A stretch of DNA of 64,000 nucleotides from Rhabdophis nuchalis (Eukaryota; Chordata; Lepidosauria; Squamata; Natricidae): positions 196,079,962 to 196,143,961 of the forward strand of contig CM077644.1 of NCBI GenBank assembly GCA_039707465.1. The letters run 5' to 3'. The notes beneath the pieces were generated by a model. It searched no databases. It saw only the letters and a list, made by a program, of their open reading frames with translations, and was not told the origin of the DNA. Below are positions 47,201 to 58,590 of the stretch, piece by piece. The translations under genes were made by a program, and so were the position numbers. Position 1 is the first letter of the stretch, and every line of letters starts with the position of its first letter.

Positions 47201-47934
47201 TCTCAGGGTAAAATTCATGGAACTTAATTAAATTTGCTTCTGGATACAATATGGTATAACTTTATTTTAGATCATTTTGAACTGAATGCAAGAATAACTC
47301 AGATTCAAGTCTGAGTTATTTGGCATGGATCAAAAGCTAATTTGTAATATATAAATTATTATTGTTGTTTTCTTAGAGGATATCTCTAAGATTCCAAATC
47401 AGGAGCTGGTAACATGCAAATAACTTTTTTTAATGAACTATGAAAAATTCCCTTTGTGTTTGTTAGGTGCCGAGGACTTGAAATGGTAATATCTTGGCTT
47501 CAATATTAATCATGGGCTTCTTACGGACAAATCTGGACTGACCAGATATCCAGGCCTCTTGTTTTCCTGAACCTGGGCAGCCCAGATCTTTCATTCAGTC
47601 CAGCTGACATGGAGAGCCAATGAAACAGATCAAGCAGGGTACAGCAAACTTTCATTTCTTAGTGTATGAAAATGGTGTGCTTTCCACTAAAGGGAAATCC
47701 AGAGTGAGATTATGTAACTTTCCACCAATCTGTTTTGAACACATAATTGTTCATTCTACCCACTTCTCATCCATATAAAGATAAAAGCATACTACTTGTT
47801 CATCCTGCTTAACAAGCTAAACCAAAAATGTCTGTACATTTCTTATTAAGATGCTTCCTGTTATCAACGCATCTTTATTTAACTACCAGTAATTGTATTT
47901 TCTTTTTCCTTTAGCTGAGTAGACTAAATATTTA
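44266..47934. other. Repeat-poor, gene-less region
   Basis: No mobile element was recognised over about 3.6 kb, unlike the rest of the window. Many short motifs used by developmental regulators occur (TAATTA, ATGCAAAT-like, CACCTG), especially at 44960-45080, 45540-45880 and 46900-47090. No open frame is convincing. Conserved regulatory DNA is possible but unproven. Confidence 0.4.
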
Positions 47935-48285
47935 GCATAGCTTTAACATGGTTACTGTTTTGTTCTTTGCATTCCACTCATCTCTTATAGGCCAGTCACC
48001 TAATGAATGGATTATGTTTATTAAATTAATCAGAGCTCTCTGCAAGCTGGTTAGTACATTTCACTTCAATTCTGCTGGTCCCATTGTAGAGTTCAATCAC
48101 TACCCTGAAACCAGAAAGTAATAATTAAAATGATAATATCCTCAGTAGATGTTATAAAGCACTTGAATGGGTTTTTTAAAAGGACATTATACAAAAATCT
48201 ATATTAAATTAAATAGTATATGGAACAAAATTACATATAGTTTGGCCTCACCCCTATATAATTATTCAGATTGGACTGGATGTTG
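47935..48285 (+). repeat. Dispersed repeat, copy A
   Basis: It aligns with 51603-51935 at an estimated 80% or so, sharing TGGTTACTGTTTTGTTCT, CACTTGAATG, GGACATTATACAAAA and CATATAGTTTGGCCTC. It may be a mobile element or an old local duplication. Confidence 0.7.
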
Positions 48286-49788
48286 ATGACTCAATTCCAG
48301 AGTTTCATAGAATTGGGGTGGAATACAATTGATTTTTACTTTTCTTGGATGTTAAATAAGATTGTTTTCAATCATCATCCCAGAACATTGCTTGCAATGT
48401 GTTATTGGATTTTTGGTTCCTGCTTTCTTCACATTCTGATAAAAAAGCCGGAGGCTGAAAATATAGATGAATCTTTATTATGGCCTCAACATTCACCTTG
48501 TGCTGTTTCTCAAGCTTTGCACAAGATAAACATTCCTTCTCTTTTCACCCAAATCTAGTAATTACTTTGCTAGATCAGAGACAAAGCCCATCAATTAGAT
48601 AAGAGAACTAATACTTTCTTGCCAACACCCCCTTCCCTGCCCCCCAACCAGACAACAGACAACTAGTTGCTTTTGAGAGATTGTAAGCATAATGGATCTG
48701 GCAAAGCTATGACCCTTGCATATAACTCCTAGCATCTTCGCCAACAATGTTGGCTGCAACTGCTGGAAGTTGTAATTCACCAACAACTGGAGGGTGACAG
48801 GTTTCCCATATTGTATAATAATGGCCATTATCTATATATTTCCAGGCATTTGGGATAAATATAAAAATCTATTTAGCAAACAAACCACAGAGCCATTAAC
48901 AGAATATCTTTTACAAATTTATCTAATTCCCTGAGCCCCTATTTATGAATTTCTTGTAAATGCCAAGCTGTAGATCATACCTGGGACTCTTAGACTGTTG
49001 TTCTCATTAGGTAAGATAATAAATCCTTTCAGATTTCACTCTGTTACCCATATGAGTGGACAAGGAAGAAGGTAGAAATAATCATTTAGTCATAACCAAA
49101 GCTTCTAAATGTAATAACAGAATAGAGTGGACACAAATCTGCAGCACGTATTAAATTTCATACATTGGAAAGAGGAATTACAGTCGGTAATTTTTCTTTA
49201 AAAATTACATAGTAAAACTAAGAGATTTCAAGGATATTCTGAGCTTCCTAGGGAGCTTGATATAAATATTTAAACCTTGAATTACCTTTCTTCCCCTCAC
49301 ACTTCACTGAAAGCAAATAAATGATGTTATGGCTTGAGCTATGTGTGAACCAGGCAATAGCCCTCTAACATATATGAATGGGTAAAATAAATGATAGGAG
49401 TAGAAGGAATCATAGTTAATGATGGATACAAACTGCTGGTGGGGGGGGGGAGAGTAAAAAGTTAGAAATATGGAGACAAGCGACATATTTTGAATAATCG
49501 TAACATCCTGAAGCTGCAACCCACATTTAAGACATTATTGAATTTGAGATCCACCTCCTGTATATATACTAATACAGTACTAAGAATATGCAAAATAGAC
49601 AAAAATTGACAAAAAAGTGGCTTAGCAAAGAATATGATCAAAGCACTTTTGTCCAAAACATTAAAACATTGGTGTGTAATGCACACAAATATAAACAATC
49701 TCTAAAATAGCCTTTTAAAGGATACGATTTTGTCAACACTTCAAAAAGATGTGCTTTGCTTAAGCTAACATGTTTTATACATTTCCAC
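48286..49788. other. AT-rich DNA, no gene seen
   Basis: A small hAT-like remnant may lie at 48715-48790 (AACTCCTAGCATC...GGAAGTTGTAATTCA). Nothing else is supported. Confidence 0.4.
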
Positions 49789-49796
49789 ATTCCAAT

Positions 49797-50099
49797 CAGT
49801 GGTGGGATTCAAAAAAATTTATTCTGGTTCTGTAGGTGTGGCTTGTTGGCTGTGGCATGGCTTGGGGTGTGTGCCTTAGTGGGCATGGCAGGGGAAGAAT
49901 GCTGTAAAATCTCCATTCCCTCCCCACTCCAGGGGAAGGTTACTGCAAAATCCCTATTTCCTCCTGATCTGCTGGTACTCATGAGGCAGAGAATAGATAG
50001 AGGTGGGGCCAGTCAGAGGTGGTATTTATTGGTTCTCCACTCAAAATTTCTGCTATCGGTTCTCCAGAACTGGTCAGAACCTGCTGAATACCACCTCTT
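49797..50099. mobile_element. hAT-like element, 303 bp
   Basis: The ends CAGTGGTGGGATTCAA and CTGAATACCACCTCTT are diverged inverted repeats. Flanking 8-mers attccaat (49789-49796) and attcaaat (50100-50107) match at 7 of 8. The 178-codon frame starting at 49756 crosses it and is not a gene. Confidence 0.75.
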
Positions 50100-50107
50100 A
50101 TTCAAAT

Positions 50108-51489
50108 GCTTTGCACATCCCATTAAGTACCTGAGTATGTTAGACTACACGATAGAACAGAGAGTGAGAGATGTGAATAGAGTTCCTTCAGGGGTCTACT
50201 ATGATCTGCTACAAAAATCTACATTTATCAATATTTCTAGGATCCCATTATTTTTAATTTGCTGTAATTATAATCATATTCTAGTTATCTAGCTATTTTA
50301 GGTCCAAAAATAATTTTTGTGGGCATCTGGATGAGGTTCTATGTCAGACTCAGTACTTCTGAAAGAATGGAAATGGCACTGCAGCAAAGTCTTTGATAAA
50401 GGAAACATGGAGAGATTGTGCACCTGCACCATAGATTGCTGCTTTTTGTTAGGAGATCACAAGATTGATATCTTGTGCTTTTTTTTCAGTAGTAGAGAGG
50501 GGGGGAATTAAGGATAAAGAGCTTGCTTGCATATGCAAGAGTGCCCTTTAAAGGATTCTGAATCCGACCAAGCCTTCACTCTCTTAATCACTTTTGGATA
50601 TAATTGAAAAGAAGTTTTTTAAAAAACATTTTTAAAAACATTTTTAAAAAGGGACAAAGAAAACAGCCTCTGGGTGAGTTAAATTTCATTCCAAATTATA
50701 GAAATTAAAACAAAGAGAAACTAATTGTTTTAAAAGATTTTAAAAGAACAGCAAAGAGCTTGTTTAATGAGACTTTGAACTAGAAAGCTATAAACAGATA
50801 AAGGGCATTGTATAAATTTGAAAGATTAATTAATATTCTGGCAAAAGTGTTTTTGGCATGATTTGGAATTAATCAAATAAACAGACCAGACCTTCCTGGG
50901 AATGTCAATTGACATCAAAGGGAAAGGATAAATGATAGAATTTGCAAGAGAAATAGATAAATGTAATAGGAGATGGATTGCGTAATTAAAATTATGTAAA
51001 TAAATATTGGAATAAAGTCTTAAGCAAAGGTGAAAAAGGGAAAAGAAAGGAGAAATATGCCTTTTATTTTCATCTTTGTAATTGATTTACTTCTGAATTA
51101 TAAATATAAGAATAGCGACCATCAGAAAAGCTGCAAAGCATCATGAGGGAAGGAGAGAGTCATTAAAACCTACATTATAACCTACATAAAGTGAAACTAA
51201 TCCAGAAATATCACAAAACATGTTTGAACAGATGGAAAAGCAGGTATTTGAATCTCTCAAATCTGTTAAAAGCAGTTGCTTTTGATGTGAGACGATAAGA
51301 AAGATTTGTAAAGATGAAAAAGGAGATGAAAGAAGCTACCAAAAAAAGAAGAATCTATGGGGCAATTTATAGGAGAACTTAAACAAATTAATTATGAAGT
51401 AGAAGTTTTAGCAAGTAAACAAAAATAATAAATAGAAAAATGAAATTGGATTTAGACAATCTAGCAGTACTGGAATTGGGTTTAATGAT
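50108..51489. other. AT-rich DNA, no gene seen
   Basis: Nothing recognised apart from A/T-rich runs. Confidence 0.5.
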
Positions 51490-52040
51490 AATAATTAATA
51501 GTAACAGTGCAGATGCATTGCAAACAAAGTGTCTTGGGTTCAGTCTCACCATTTCCAGATAAGGTGAAAGTCTTTTGCATAATACACAACTAACATAACA
51601 TATATGGTTACTGTTTTGTTCTATAACTGCCACTCATCAGTTATAGGCCCTGACACCTAATGAATGAATGATTAAATCAATCAGAAGTCTCTACAAGCTG
51701 GCTAATACATTCTCACTTCTATTCCTCTGGTTCCATTCAGGGGTTCAAACACTGCCCTGAAAACAGAAAATAATAATTAAAATGATCGTATCACATAAGT
51801 AAATGTTACAAGGCACTTGAATGAGTTTTTCAAAGGACATTATACAAAATCTATATCAAACTAAGTGCTACATGGAACAAAATCACATATAGTTTGGCCT
51901 CTTCTATTTAATTATTCAGATTGAACTGGATGTATTGTGAGTCATCTGTCATGGAAGGGATTTTCGCTTTATCTGGAAATGGTGAGGATTGAACCTAAGA
52001 CCTTTTGTTTGCAACACATCTGCACTGTTATTAATTATTG
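51490..52040. repeat. Element with ~110-bp terminal inverted repeats (dispersed repeat, copy B)
   Basis: 51490-51600 and 51930-52040 are imperfect reverse complements, sharing ACAGTGCAGATG, TTGCAAACAAA and CACCATTTCCAGATAA. Each arm holds a B-box-like GGTTCAATCC motif (exact on the minus strand at 51986-51995, diverged at 51537-51548). The central 330 bp matches 47935-48285, which lacks these arms. Confidence 0.65.
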
Positions 52041-52492
52041 TTCCTGACCCCTTGTTTACCAGGCCTATCATTTCCTTTTCTTCAATACAAGTTATGCTGT
52101 TTGTTAGATAAGAAAATAGACCTTAAAATGAATAGGAAATAGAATAATGCTACTCTGATCAAAGCATTAATGCATCTTTAAAACACGCTATTATTTATTA
52201 TTTTAAACAACCTTCTAAGCAGCTTAAACAACTAAACCCTAGCATTTCACTGAACAAAAATATAGAAGACAAAGCTGCTGCAGCAAAAAGAAACCCATCC
52301 TACAAGAGCAAGACCCAAGAGCAGTTGGGTTTTAAAAGGCAAGTGAGTAGATGCTTAACTTTCTTCAAATTTTTATTGCCTGAGAGCTGAAGCAAGAGTC
52401 CCTTGGAGGGGTGTTACAGAGGCTACAGAATTCTAACCAAAAATCCTTTACTTTTAAAAAGTTGTTATTTTGAAAGCCGCTTCTGTCTAGAG

Positions 52493-52590
52493 CAGTGTTG
52501 CTCAACCTTGGCAACTTTAAGTCCTGTGACTGGGGAATTCTGGGAGTTGAAGTCCACAGGACTTAAAGTTGCCAAGGTTGAGAAACACTG
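52493..52590. mobile_element. Palindromic hAT MITE, 98 bp
   Basis: The ends CAGTGTTGCTCAACCTTGG and CCAAGGTTGAGAAACACTG are inverted repeats. Flanking 8-mers gtctagag and ctctagag match at 7 of 8 (52485-52492, 52591-52598). Confidence 0.85.
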
Positions 52591-52987
52591 CTCTAGAGCA
52601 TTGTCCAATCCAAATTAAAATGGGAAGCTGTAGAGTCACAAGAAGGAGCCGTAGATGCCTTGAAGTTGCCTACTTAGCTGTTACTTTCCAGGTACTTGTG
52701 TGAGCACAAAAGCCTGTTGTGACAGTTTTTCTTGCTATGTATAAATATATTTCATTTCAAATTAAATCACTGGATTTTGTTTTTTTTAGAAATGAAAGAC
52801 TGCAAATTCATATCTTTTCTTTCCTGTGCCTCGTTCAGTCCTCACTTGATAAAAAACAGATGGATGTGCAATTGAGCAGGTTTAAAAAAAATCAATGAAA
52901 TGGAATGAATCTTACTCACAGAAAAAGATGTTCTTCTTATCCTAAACACAATTTTCACTTTAACAGCATTTTATGTTTATGATTATC
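52591..52987. other. No gene recognised
   Basis: AT-rich spacer between the MITE and the LINE. Confidence 0.5.
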
Positions 52988-54415
52988 TAGACCCGCGCCA
53001 GTCCGGCTTCCGACCCGATCACAGCACCGAGACGGCATTGGTCGCGTTGGTTGATGATCTCTGGAGGGCATGGGATAGAGGTTGTTCCTCTATCCTAGTC
53101 CTGTTAGACCTCTCAGCGGCTTTTGATACCATCGACCATGGTATCCTATTGTGCCGACTGGGGGGGTTGGGGCTGGGAGGCACCATTTTGCAGTGGTTCT
53201 CGTCCTACCTCTCTGGTCGGTCGCAATATGTGTTGACGGGAGGGCAGAGGTCAACCTCGAGACCCCTCTTATGTGGGGTGCCTCAGGGGTCGGTCCTCTC
53301 GCCCCTCCTGTTTAACACATATATGAAGCCGCTGGGCGAGATCATCCATGGTTTTGGGGTGGAGTACCACCTGTACGCTGACGACACCCAGCTGTACATA
53401 TCCACCCCAAACCACCCCAACGATGCCGCCGGAGTGCTGTCCCGGTGTCTGGAGGCCGTACGGATCTGGATGGGTGGTAACAAACTCAGGCTCGACCCTT
53501 CCAAGACTGAGTGGCTGTGGTTTCCGGCAGCCCGGTTCAGCCAGATTACTCCAACTCTGGCCATTGGGGGTGAAACACTGGCCCCCGTGGAGAGGGCGCG
53601 CAATTTGGGTGTCCTCCTGGATTCCCGGCTGTCCATGGAGGACCATGTGGCGGCCGTGGCCAGGGGGGTGTTTTATCAGGTATGCCTGATGCGCCAATTG
53701 CGCCCCTTACTGGACTGGGCTGCCCTTCGCACAGTCACTCAAGCTCTCGTGACATCCCGGCTCGACTACTGTAATGCTCTCTACATGGGGCTTCCCTTGA
53801 GGTGCACTCGAAAGCTACAGTTAGTCCAGAATGCAGCCGCATGGGTGATTACGGGAGCTACTAGATGCTCCCACATAACACCGATCCTGCACGAGCTGCA
53901 CTGGCTTCCTGTGGTCTTTCGGGTGCGCTTCAAGGTTTTGACAACCATCTTTAAAGCGCTCCATGGCTCGGGGCCTAGTTATATGCGAGACCGCCTCCTG
54001 CCCCATACATCCCTTTGGCCGATCCGCTCCCACAGAGAGGGTCTTCTCAGGGTGCTGTCGGCCGGGCAATGCCATCTGGCAACACCCAGGGGAAGAACCT
54101 TCTCTGTGGCGGGCCCTGCCCTTTGGAACGACCTACCCCCTGAATTGCGTACCATCACCGACCTTCGCCTCTTCCGCCAGTGTCTAAAGACACATCTTTT
54201 CCAACAAGCCGGCCTAGCCTAACCTCCCATGGGGACTATTTTAGAGAGTTTTAAATTGGGAATTTTATAATTGGTTTTAGCATAGGATTAGATTAATTTA
54301 ATATATTTTTAAATTATGTATTTATTGTTTACATGTTTTTTAAATTCCTGTGTGCCGCCCTGGGTCCCCTGTGGAGAAGGGCGGGATATAAATATAAAAA
54401 AAATTAAAAAAAAAA
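52988..54415 (+). mobile_element. L2-type LINE, 5'-truncated
   Basis: It begins inside the RT domain (QSGFRPDHSTETAL in frame from about 52999), runs through an open C-terminus, then a 3' untranslated part with the phrase GTGTGCCGCCCTGGGTCCCC and an A-rich ATAAA tail. It is far richer in GC than its flanks. Confidence 0.93.
53038..54222 (+). pseudogene. LINE ORF2 reverse transcriptase, N-terminally truncated
   Basis: The frame is open from at least 52990 and uninterrupted to its stop. It has the RT blocks LLDLSAAFDTIDH, GVPQGSVLSPLLF and the catalytic YADD at residues 113-116 (counted from 53038), then NLGVLLDSRLSMEDHV and the C-terminal LWNDLPPELR...LFRQCLKTHLF. There is no genuine start; 53038 is TTG and the frame continues upstream. 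The endonuclease is lost, so it cannot move. The lack of stops suggests a fairly recent insertion. Confidence 0.9.
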
Positions 54416-54705
54416 TTAAATGTATTTATTATATTTTTATGATGCTTATTTCTCCTACAAGATGACTTTTGTCCTTTAATCTTGATTGCAATCATACAAT
54501 TAAATATGAAATATTTATAATGTTTATAATATAACCATATAATCCATGGTTTAGGATTAGGGCCTTTCCTCACTGTTGAATTAAAGTGCTATTTTTGCAT
54601 TGGAATTGTCAAAATACTTTACTGGCAGAAAAAATGTTGTCTATCTTGGTACTCCCTGTCCTTTTTTCCCCCTGCTTGTCTTCTGATGAACGGCTGAGTA
54701 GTGTT

Positions 54706-54798
54706 TACAATACAATACAATACAATACAATACAATACAATACAATACAATACAATACAATACAATACAATACAATACAATACAATACAATACAATAC
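54706..54798 (+). repeat. TACAA pentanucleotide microsatellite
   Basis: About 18 perfect TACAA units. It lies exactly at the 3' end of the minus-strand CR1 copy that follows, so in CR1 sense it is the (TTGTA)n tail. Confidence 0.96.
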
Positions 54799-55170
54799 CA
54801 GAGTTGGAAGGGACCTTGGAGGTTTTCTAGTCCAACCTCCTGCGTGGGCAGGAACCTTATACCATTTCAGACAAATGGCTATCTAACATCTTTTTAAAGA
54901 CTTCCAGGGTTGGGGCATTCACAACTTCTGGAGGCAAGCTGTTCCAGAGGTTAATTGTTCTAACTGTCAGGAAATTTCTCCTTAGTTCTAAGTTGCTTCT
55001 CTCCTTGATTAGTTTCCACCCATTGCTTCTTGTCCTGCCCCCAGGTGCCTTGGAGAATAGTTTGACTCCCTCTTCTTTGTGGCACCCTCTGAGATATTGG
55101 AACACTGCTATCATGTCTCCCCTGGTCCTTCTCTTCATCAAACTAGACATACCCAGCTCCTGCAACCGTT
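54799..55170 (-). mobile_element. CR1-type LINE 3' end with expanded tail
   Basis: A 102-residue minus frame (54857-55165) matches the end of the CR1 frame at 12501-13367 almost residue for residue (QELGMSSLMKRRTRGDM ... LDSHLSEMV). Only the last ~370 bp of the element are present. Confidence 0.92.
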
Positions 55171-55233
55171 CTTCATATATGAACCGTTCATCATATATTA
55201 TTCTGATTTTGCCTGTAATAACATGTTCTAAGT

Positions 55234-55352
55234 CAGCAGTGTCAAACTTGTATCATCACATGACGTATTGCAACCCCCCATCACTAAATTGGGCCTGGGC
55301 ACGGCCCTCATGTGATGCATCTGGCCTGCGGGTTGCAAGTTTAACAGCCCTG
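55234..55352. mobile_element. hAT-like MITE, 119 bp
   Basis: The left end CAGCAGTGTCAAACTTG and the right end CAAGTTTAACAGCCCTG are inverted repeats. Flanking ttctaagt (55226-55233) and ttctaagc (55353-55360) match at 7 of 8. Confidence 0.75.
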
Positions 55353-55360
55353 TTCTAAGC

Positions 55361-56853
55361 AATGTGATTAGTTGATACCTCCAGCTTTTCTCCCTTTCCT
55401 ACCAGCCAGTGAGAAAACATCAGATCTTACATACTTTCTCCTTGGATGCTGATAGCTTACAAGGGAAAACAGTATTCTTATACTGATATAGCTAAGAAAG
55501 ATTAATAGTGCCTTACTTGTGCGATGGGTATGAGTTAAAGGCTGTATCATAATAGCAGAACAAAGATATTGCCAGAATAGGTGTATACCATTTTTAGATG
55601 CAAGTGAAGATATTTAGTTCATTCATTCATTGTGAATGAATAGTAAATATTATTACCTAAGTAATACTGAGTAGTGAAGTTCTAACTACATAACCTCATC
55701 CCCGCAACCTAGAAGTTGCTGAACTACAACTTGCAGCAGCCCTTTCCAGTTTCCAGTTCAGAACATCAGAGTGCAAGGATGATGCAGTTGCAAAGCTTAT
55801 CAAAGCTCACTAATAATGTCACTGACACATGAATGAAAATAGTGCTTTATTTATTGATTTGTAGATTATTTTGTTCCAATTTCTCCCCTTTGTTAGATCA
55901 GTAATTATATGTCCTACAGTGTAACAGGTAAATAAGATAATGTTGAGCTGAATTGATTAAGTGTTTAAACAAAGGAACATTAATGAATCAAAGTGTTGAC
56001 ATTTTAAAAAGAAAAGTGAAAATACAAGGCATAATGTGTAGGAAACTAAAAGCACAAGTTGTTTCCAATGGCATCTTTCTGCTGACAAAACAACATCTGC
56101 CAGCAGACTAGATTTCTCTGTCTCCTGTGTACCTCCCAAACCCGCTCTGGAGGAGGACATGACACTTAGGGGGTGGATTTAAGAGATTTTGTGAAATGGT
56201 AAAGCTGGGGGAATAACAGGAAAGCTCCTTTAACAAGTAGAAATCTGGTCACATATTGCTGGTTGTAGCCCACTCTTGTCTGCCTGTAAGCTCTGTGAGG
56301 ACAAGACCTGAAGTGGGAGAACATGAAGTAGAACCTCACAATCCTTTGTTTTTATCTTCTAACATATCCCATTGTTATGTTATTCTTCCATCTGGGAAAT
56401 GCTATAAAAGATGAAACCTAGCAGATTTTACATACCTCGGAGTTCTCCTTGGATGCTGTCAACTTAAGGAGGGAAACATTACAGAATATTCAATTGTGGG
56501 GGAAAGAAATTTCTCACAGCAGCTCCAGATGTCATAAGATGAAAAGGAAACAGGATGCCTACTGTTTTGCTATGTCTCAAAGGAAAGCTGTTAAGTAGGA
56601 CTGCTTGGAAATGTGCAGCTTCTTCTGGGGGAAGAAGACACAACATTTTATTTTATGATTCATCCAAGAAATGCAGTGTGATATCTTGCTCAAGCTGAGC
56701 AAATCGGGATCAGATAACATAGATTCCCTGCTTATGTTGTCTTGATAGACCAAGAGTAGGAAACATTCATCTATGTGCCCACCAAGCGGTTCCTTTCCAG
56801 ACTAAAAGCATTGTGCAAAGCAGAGGGGGGGAAAGTAAGGGATAAGGTGTATG
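55361..56853. other. AT-rich DNA, no gene seen
   Basis: Nothing recognised. Confidence 0.5.
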
Positions 56854-56948
56854 TACATACACATACACATACACATACACAACACATACACATACACATA
56901 CACAACACATACACATACACATACACATACACATATACATATACATAA
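56854..56948 (+). repeat. ACATAC hexanucleotide microsatellite
   Basis: CATACA units with two ACAACAC interruptions (about 56879 and 56903). Confidence 0.93.
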
Positions 56949-57114
56949 TAGTAATTATATCTTAAAATACAAATAAAGGAAACCAGAATTTAGTTTACAC
57001 TATTACATCTAGTTTTAAATTTTCATCTCTCTCTTTTTAAGGATCTCCTCAGAACACAAAATCACTTGAAATACACACATGAGTGCATGCTATTCCATTT
57101 CTTTTATTATTATA

Positions 57115-57240
57115 TTTATTTATTTCATTCTGCCTTTATTATTTTAACAAATAACTCAAGGCGACAAATTTTATTCATCTTTCTCCCATTTTCCCCACAA
57201 CAGCAACCCTGTAAATTGTAGTAATGAGGCAGAAGTCTTT
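57115..57240 (-). mobile_element. SINE 3' part, second family
   Basis: The reverse complement contains GGGTTGCTGTTGTGGGGAAA and a CGCCTTGAGTTATTTGTTAA-like tail, matching the family at 42107-42318. The tRNA-like head is missing or degraded. Confidence 0.6.
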
Positions 57241-57403
57241 GCTTCACAACTCAAAGGAAGTCATTGTTAAACAAGGAGTAGGTAGCAGGAAACAAGCAAG
57301 CATATAACCATGATGTGGAAAGGCAGAAATAAGAGGCCCAGGATTAAATTTGGGGACTAAAATATATAGAAGATAGGACTCTGGGAATCTTTAGCTGTAG
57401 AAT

Positions 57404-57464
<61 letters not shown>
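57404..57464 (+). repeat. TAGA tetranucleotide microsatellite
   Basis: About 15 perfect units abut the 3' end of the minus-strand LINE at 57465; in LINE sense it is a (TCTA)n tail. Confidence 0.95.
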
Positions 57465-57639
57465 TTTATTTTTCTATACCGCGTCCTCTCCCCAGGGGGA
57501 CTCGGAGCGGTGCACAGGGAAAATTAAAACAACATAAAATATATACATAAATAAATACAATAAAAACAAATTAAATCAACTGTCCCTGCACTAAAATCCC
57601 CATTTTAAAATTAACATTCCCTAACCCCTGAGGTAGAGA

Positions 57640-58275
57640 CTAACCTAGGCCGGCCAAGCAGAAAAAGTGAGTTTTTAATTTCTGACGGAAGGAGCGGAGG
57701 TCCGTAGTTGTTCTAATGTCGGGGGGAAGGTCGTTCCAGAGGACTGGGCCCGCCACAGAGAAGGCCCTTCCCCTGAACGTTGCCCGCTGACAAAGTCTAG
57801 TGGACGGCACCCGGAGAAGTCCCTCTCTGTGGGAGCGAATCGGCCGGGAAGATGTATGGGGCAGAATCCGATCCCGCAGATAGCTAGGTCCCGAGCCATG
57901 GAGCGCTTTAAAGATGAGAACTAACACCTTGAAGCGCACCCGAAAGACGACAGGTAGCCAGTGCAGCTCGCGCAAGAGCGGTGTTACATGGGTATACCTT
58001 GCGGTACCCATTATTGCTCGCGCGGCTGCATTCTGGACCAGCTGAAGTCTTCGGGTGCACCTCAAGGGGAGCCCCATGTAGAGAGAGTTACAATAGTCCA
58101 GTCGGGATGTCACGAGAGCATGAGTGACTGTGCGAAGGGCGTCCCGATCCAATAGGGGGCGCAACTGGCGAACCAGGCGAACCTGGTAAAACGCCCTCCT
58201 GGCCACGGCTGTCACTTGATCTTCCATGGACAGCCGGGCATCCAGGAGGACACCCAAGTTGCGCACCCCATCCAC
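57640..58275 (-). pseudogene. C-terminal RT part of L2-type LINE
   Basis: The 211-residue frame begins NLGVLLDARLSMEDQV and runs uninterrupted through HWLPVVFRVRFKVL and LWNDLPPDIRTTTDLRSFR to the stop. It aligns without gaps to the second half of the frame at 53038-54222. The polymerase active site is upstream of the deletion and absent. Confidence 0.88.
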
Positions 58276-58309
58276 AGGGGCAAGATGTTCGCCCCCTATG
58301 GCCAGCGAT

Positions 58310-58590
58310 GGAATCAGCTGGTTTTTCAGGTTCCGCCTCCCCGCGGTGAGGGGCAGCGGTTGGAAAGTCGAGCCGGAGAAGTGAGTGGTCTGTCCATGAC
58401 AAGGGCGTGATGACTATATCCCCTATACCCAGATCACTCTTCCATTGGCCTGAGACAAAGATGAGATCCGGTGTATGTCCACCCTCGTGAGTGGGGCCTT
58501 GAATTAGTTGGGTCAGGTCCATGGCCGTCATGGAAGCCATGAACTCCCGAGCTACTCCCGAGCTATAAATTGCTTTATATATGGTGACTA
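58310..58590 (-). pseudogene. LINE endonuclease remnant
   Basis: The minus frame reads DLTQLIQGPTHEGGHTPDLI ... VITPLSWTDHSLLRLDF, the C-terminal end of an APE-type LINE endonuclease; the TDHSLL stretch carries the conserved D-H pair. Near 58325-58355 it passes into RT-frame sequence, marking the deletion junction. Confidence 0.75.

Larger units (their letters stand above)
57465..58590 (-). mobile_element. L2-type LINE, internally deleted
   Basis: In minus sense the order is an endonuclease remnant, then directly the RT C-terminus, then the 3' untranslated part (CACCGCTCCGAGTCCCCCTG) and the TCTA tail. The RT core, including YADD, is missing. The tail unit and coding wording place it closest to the copy at 43440. 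Confidence 0.88.

Noticed and set aside
49756..50292. 178-codon plus-strand frame
   Set aside because: It crosses both ends of a hAT-like element and shows no domain.
54706..54798. CRISPR-like array
   Set aside because: Units are 5 bp with no spacers; this is a microsatellite.
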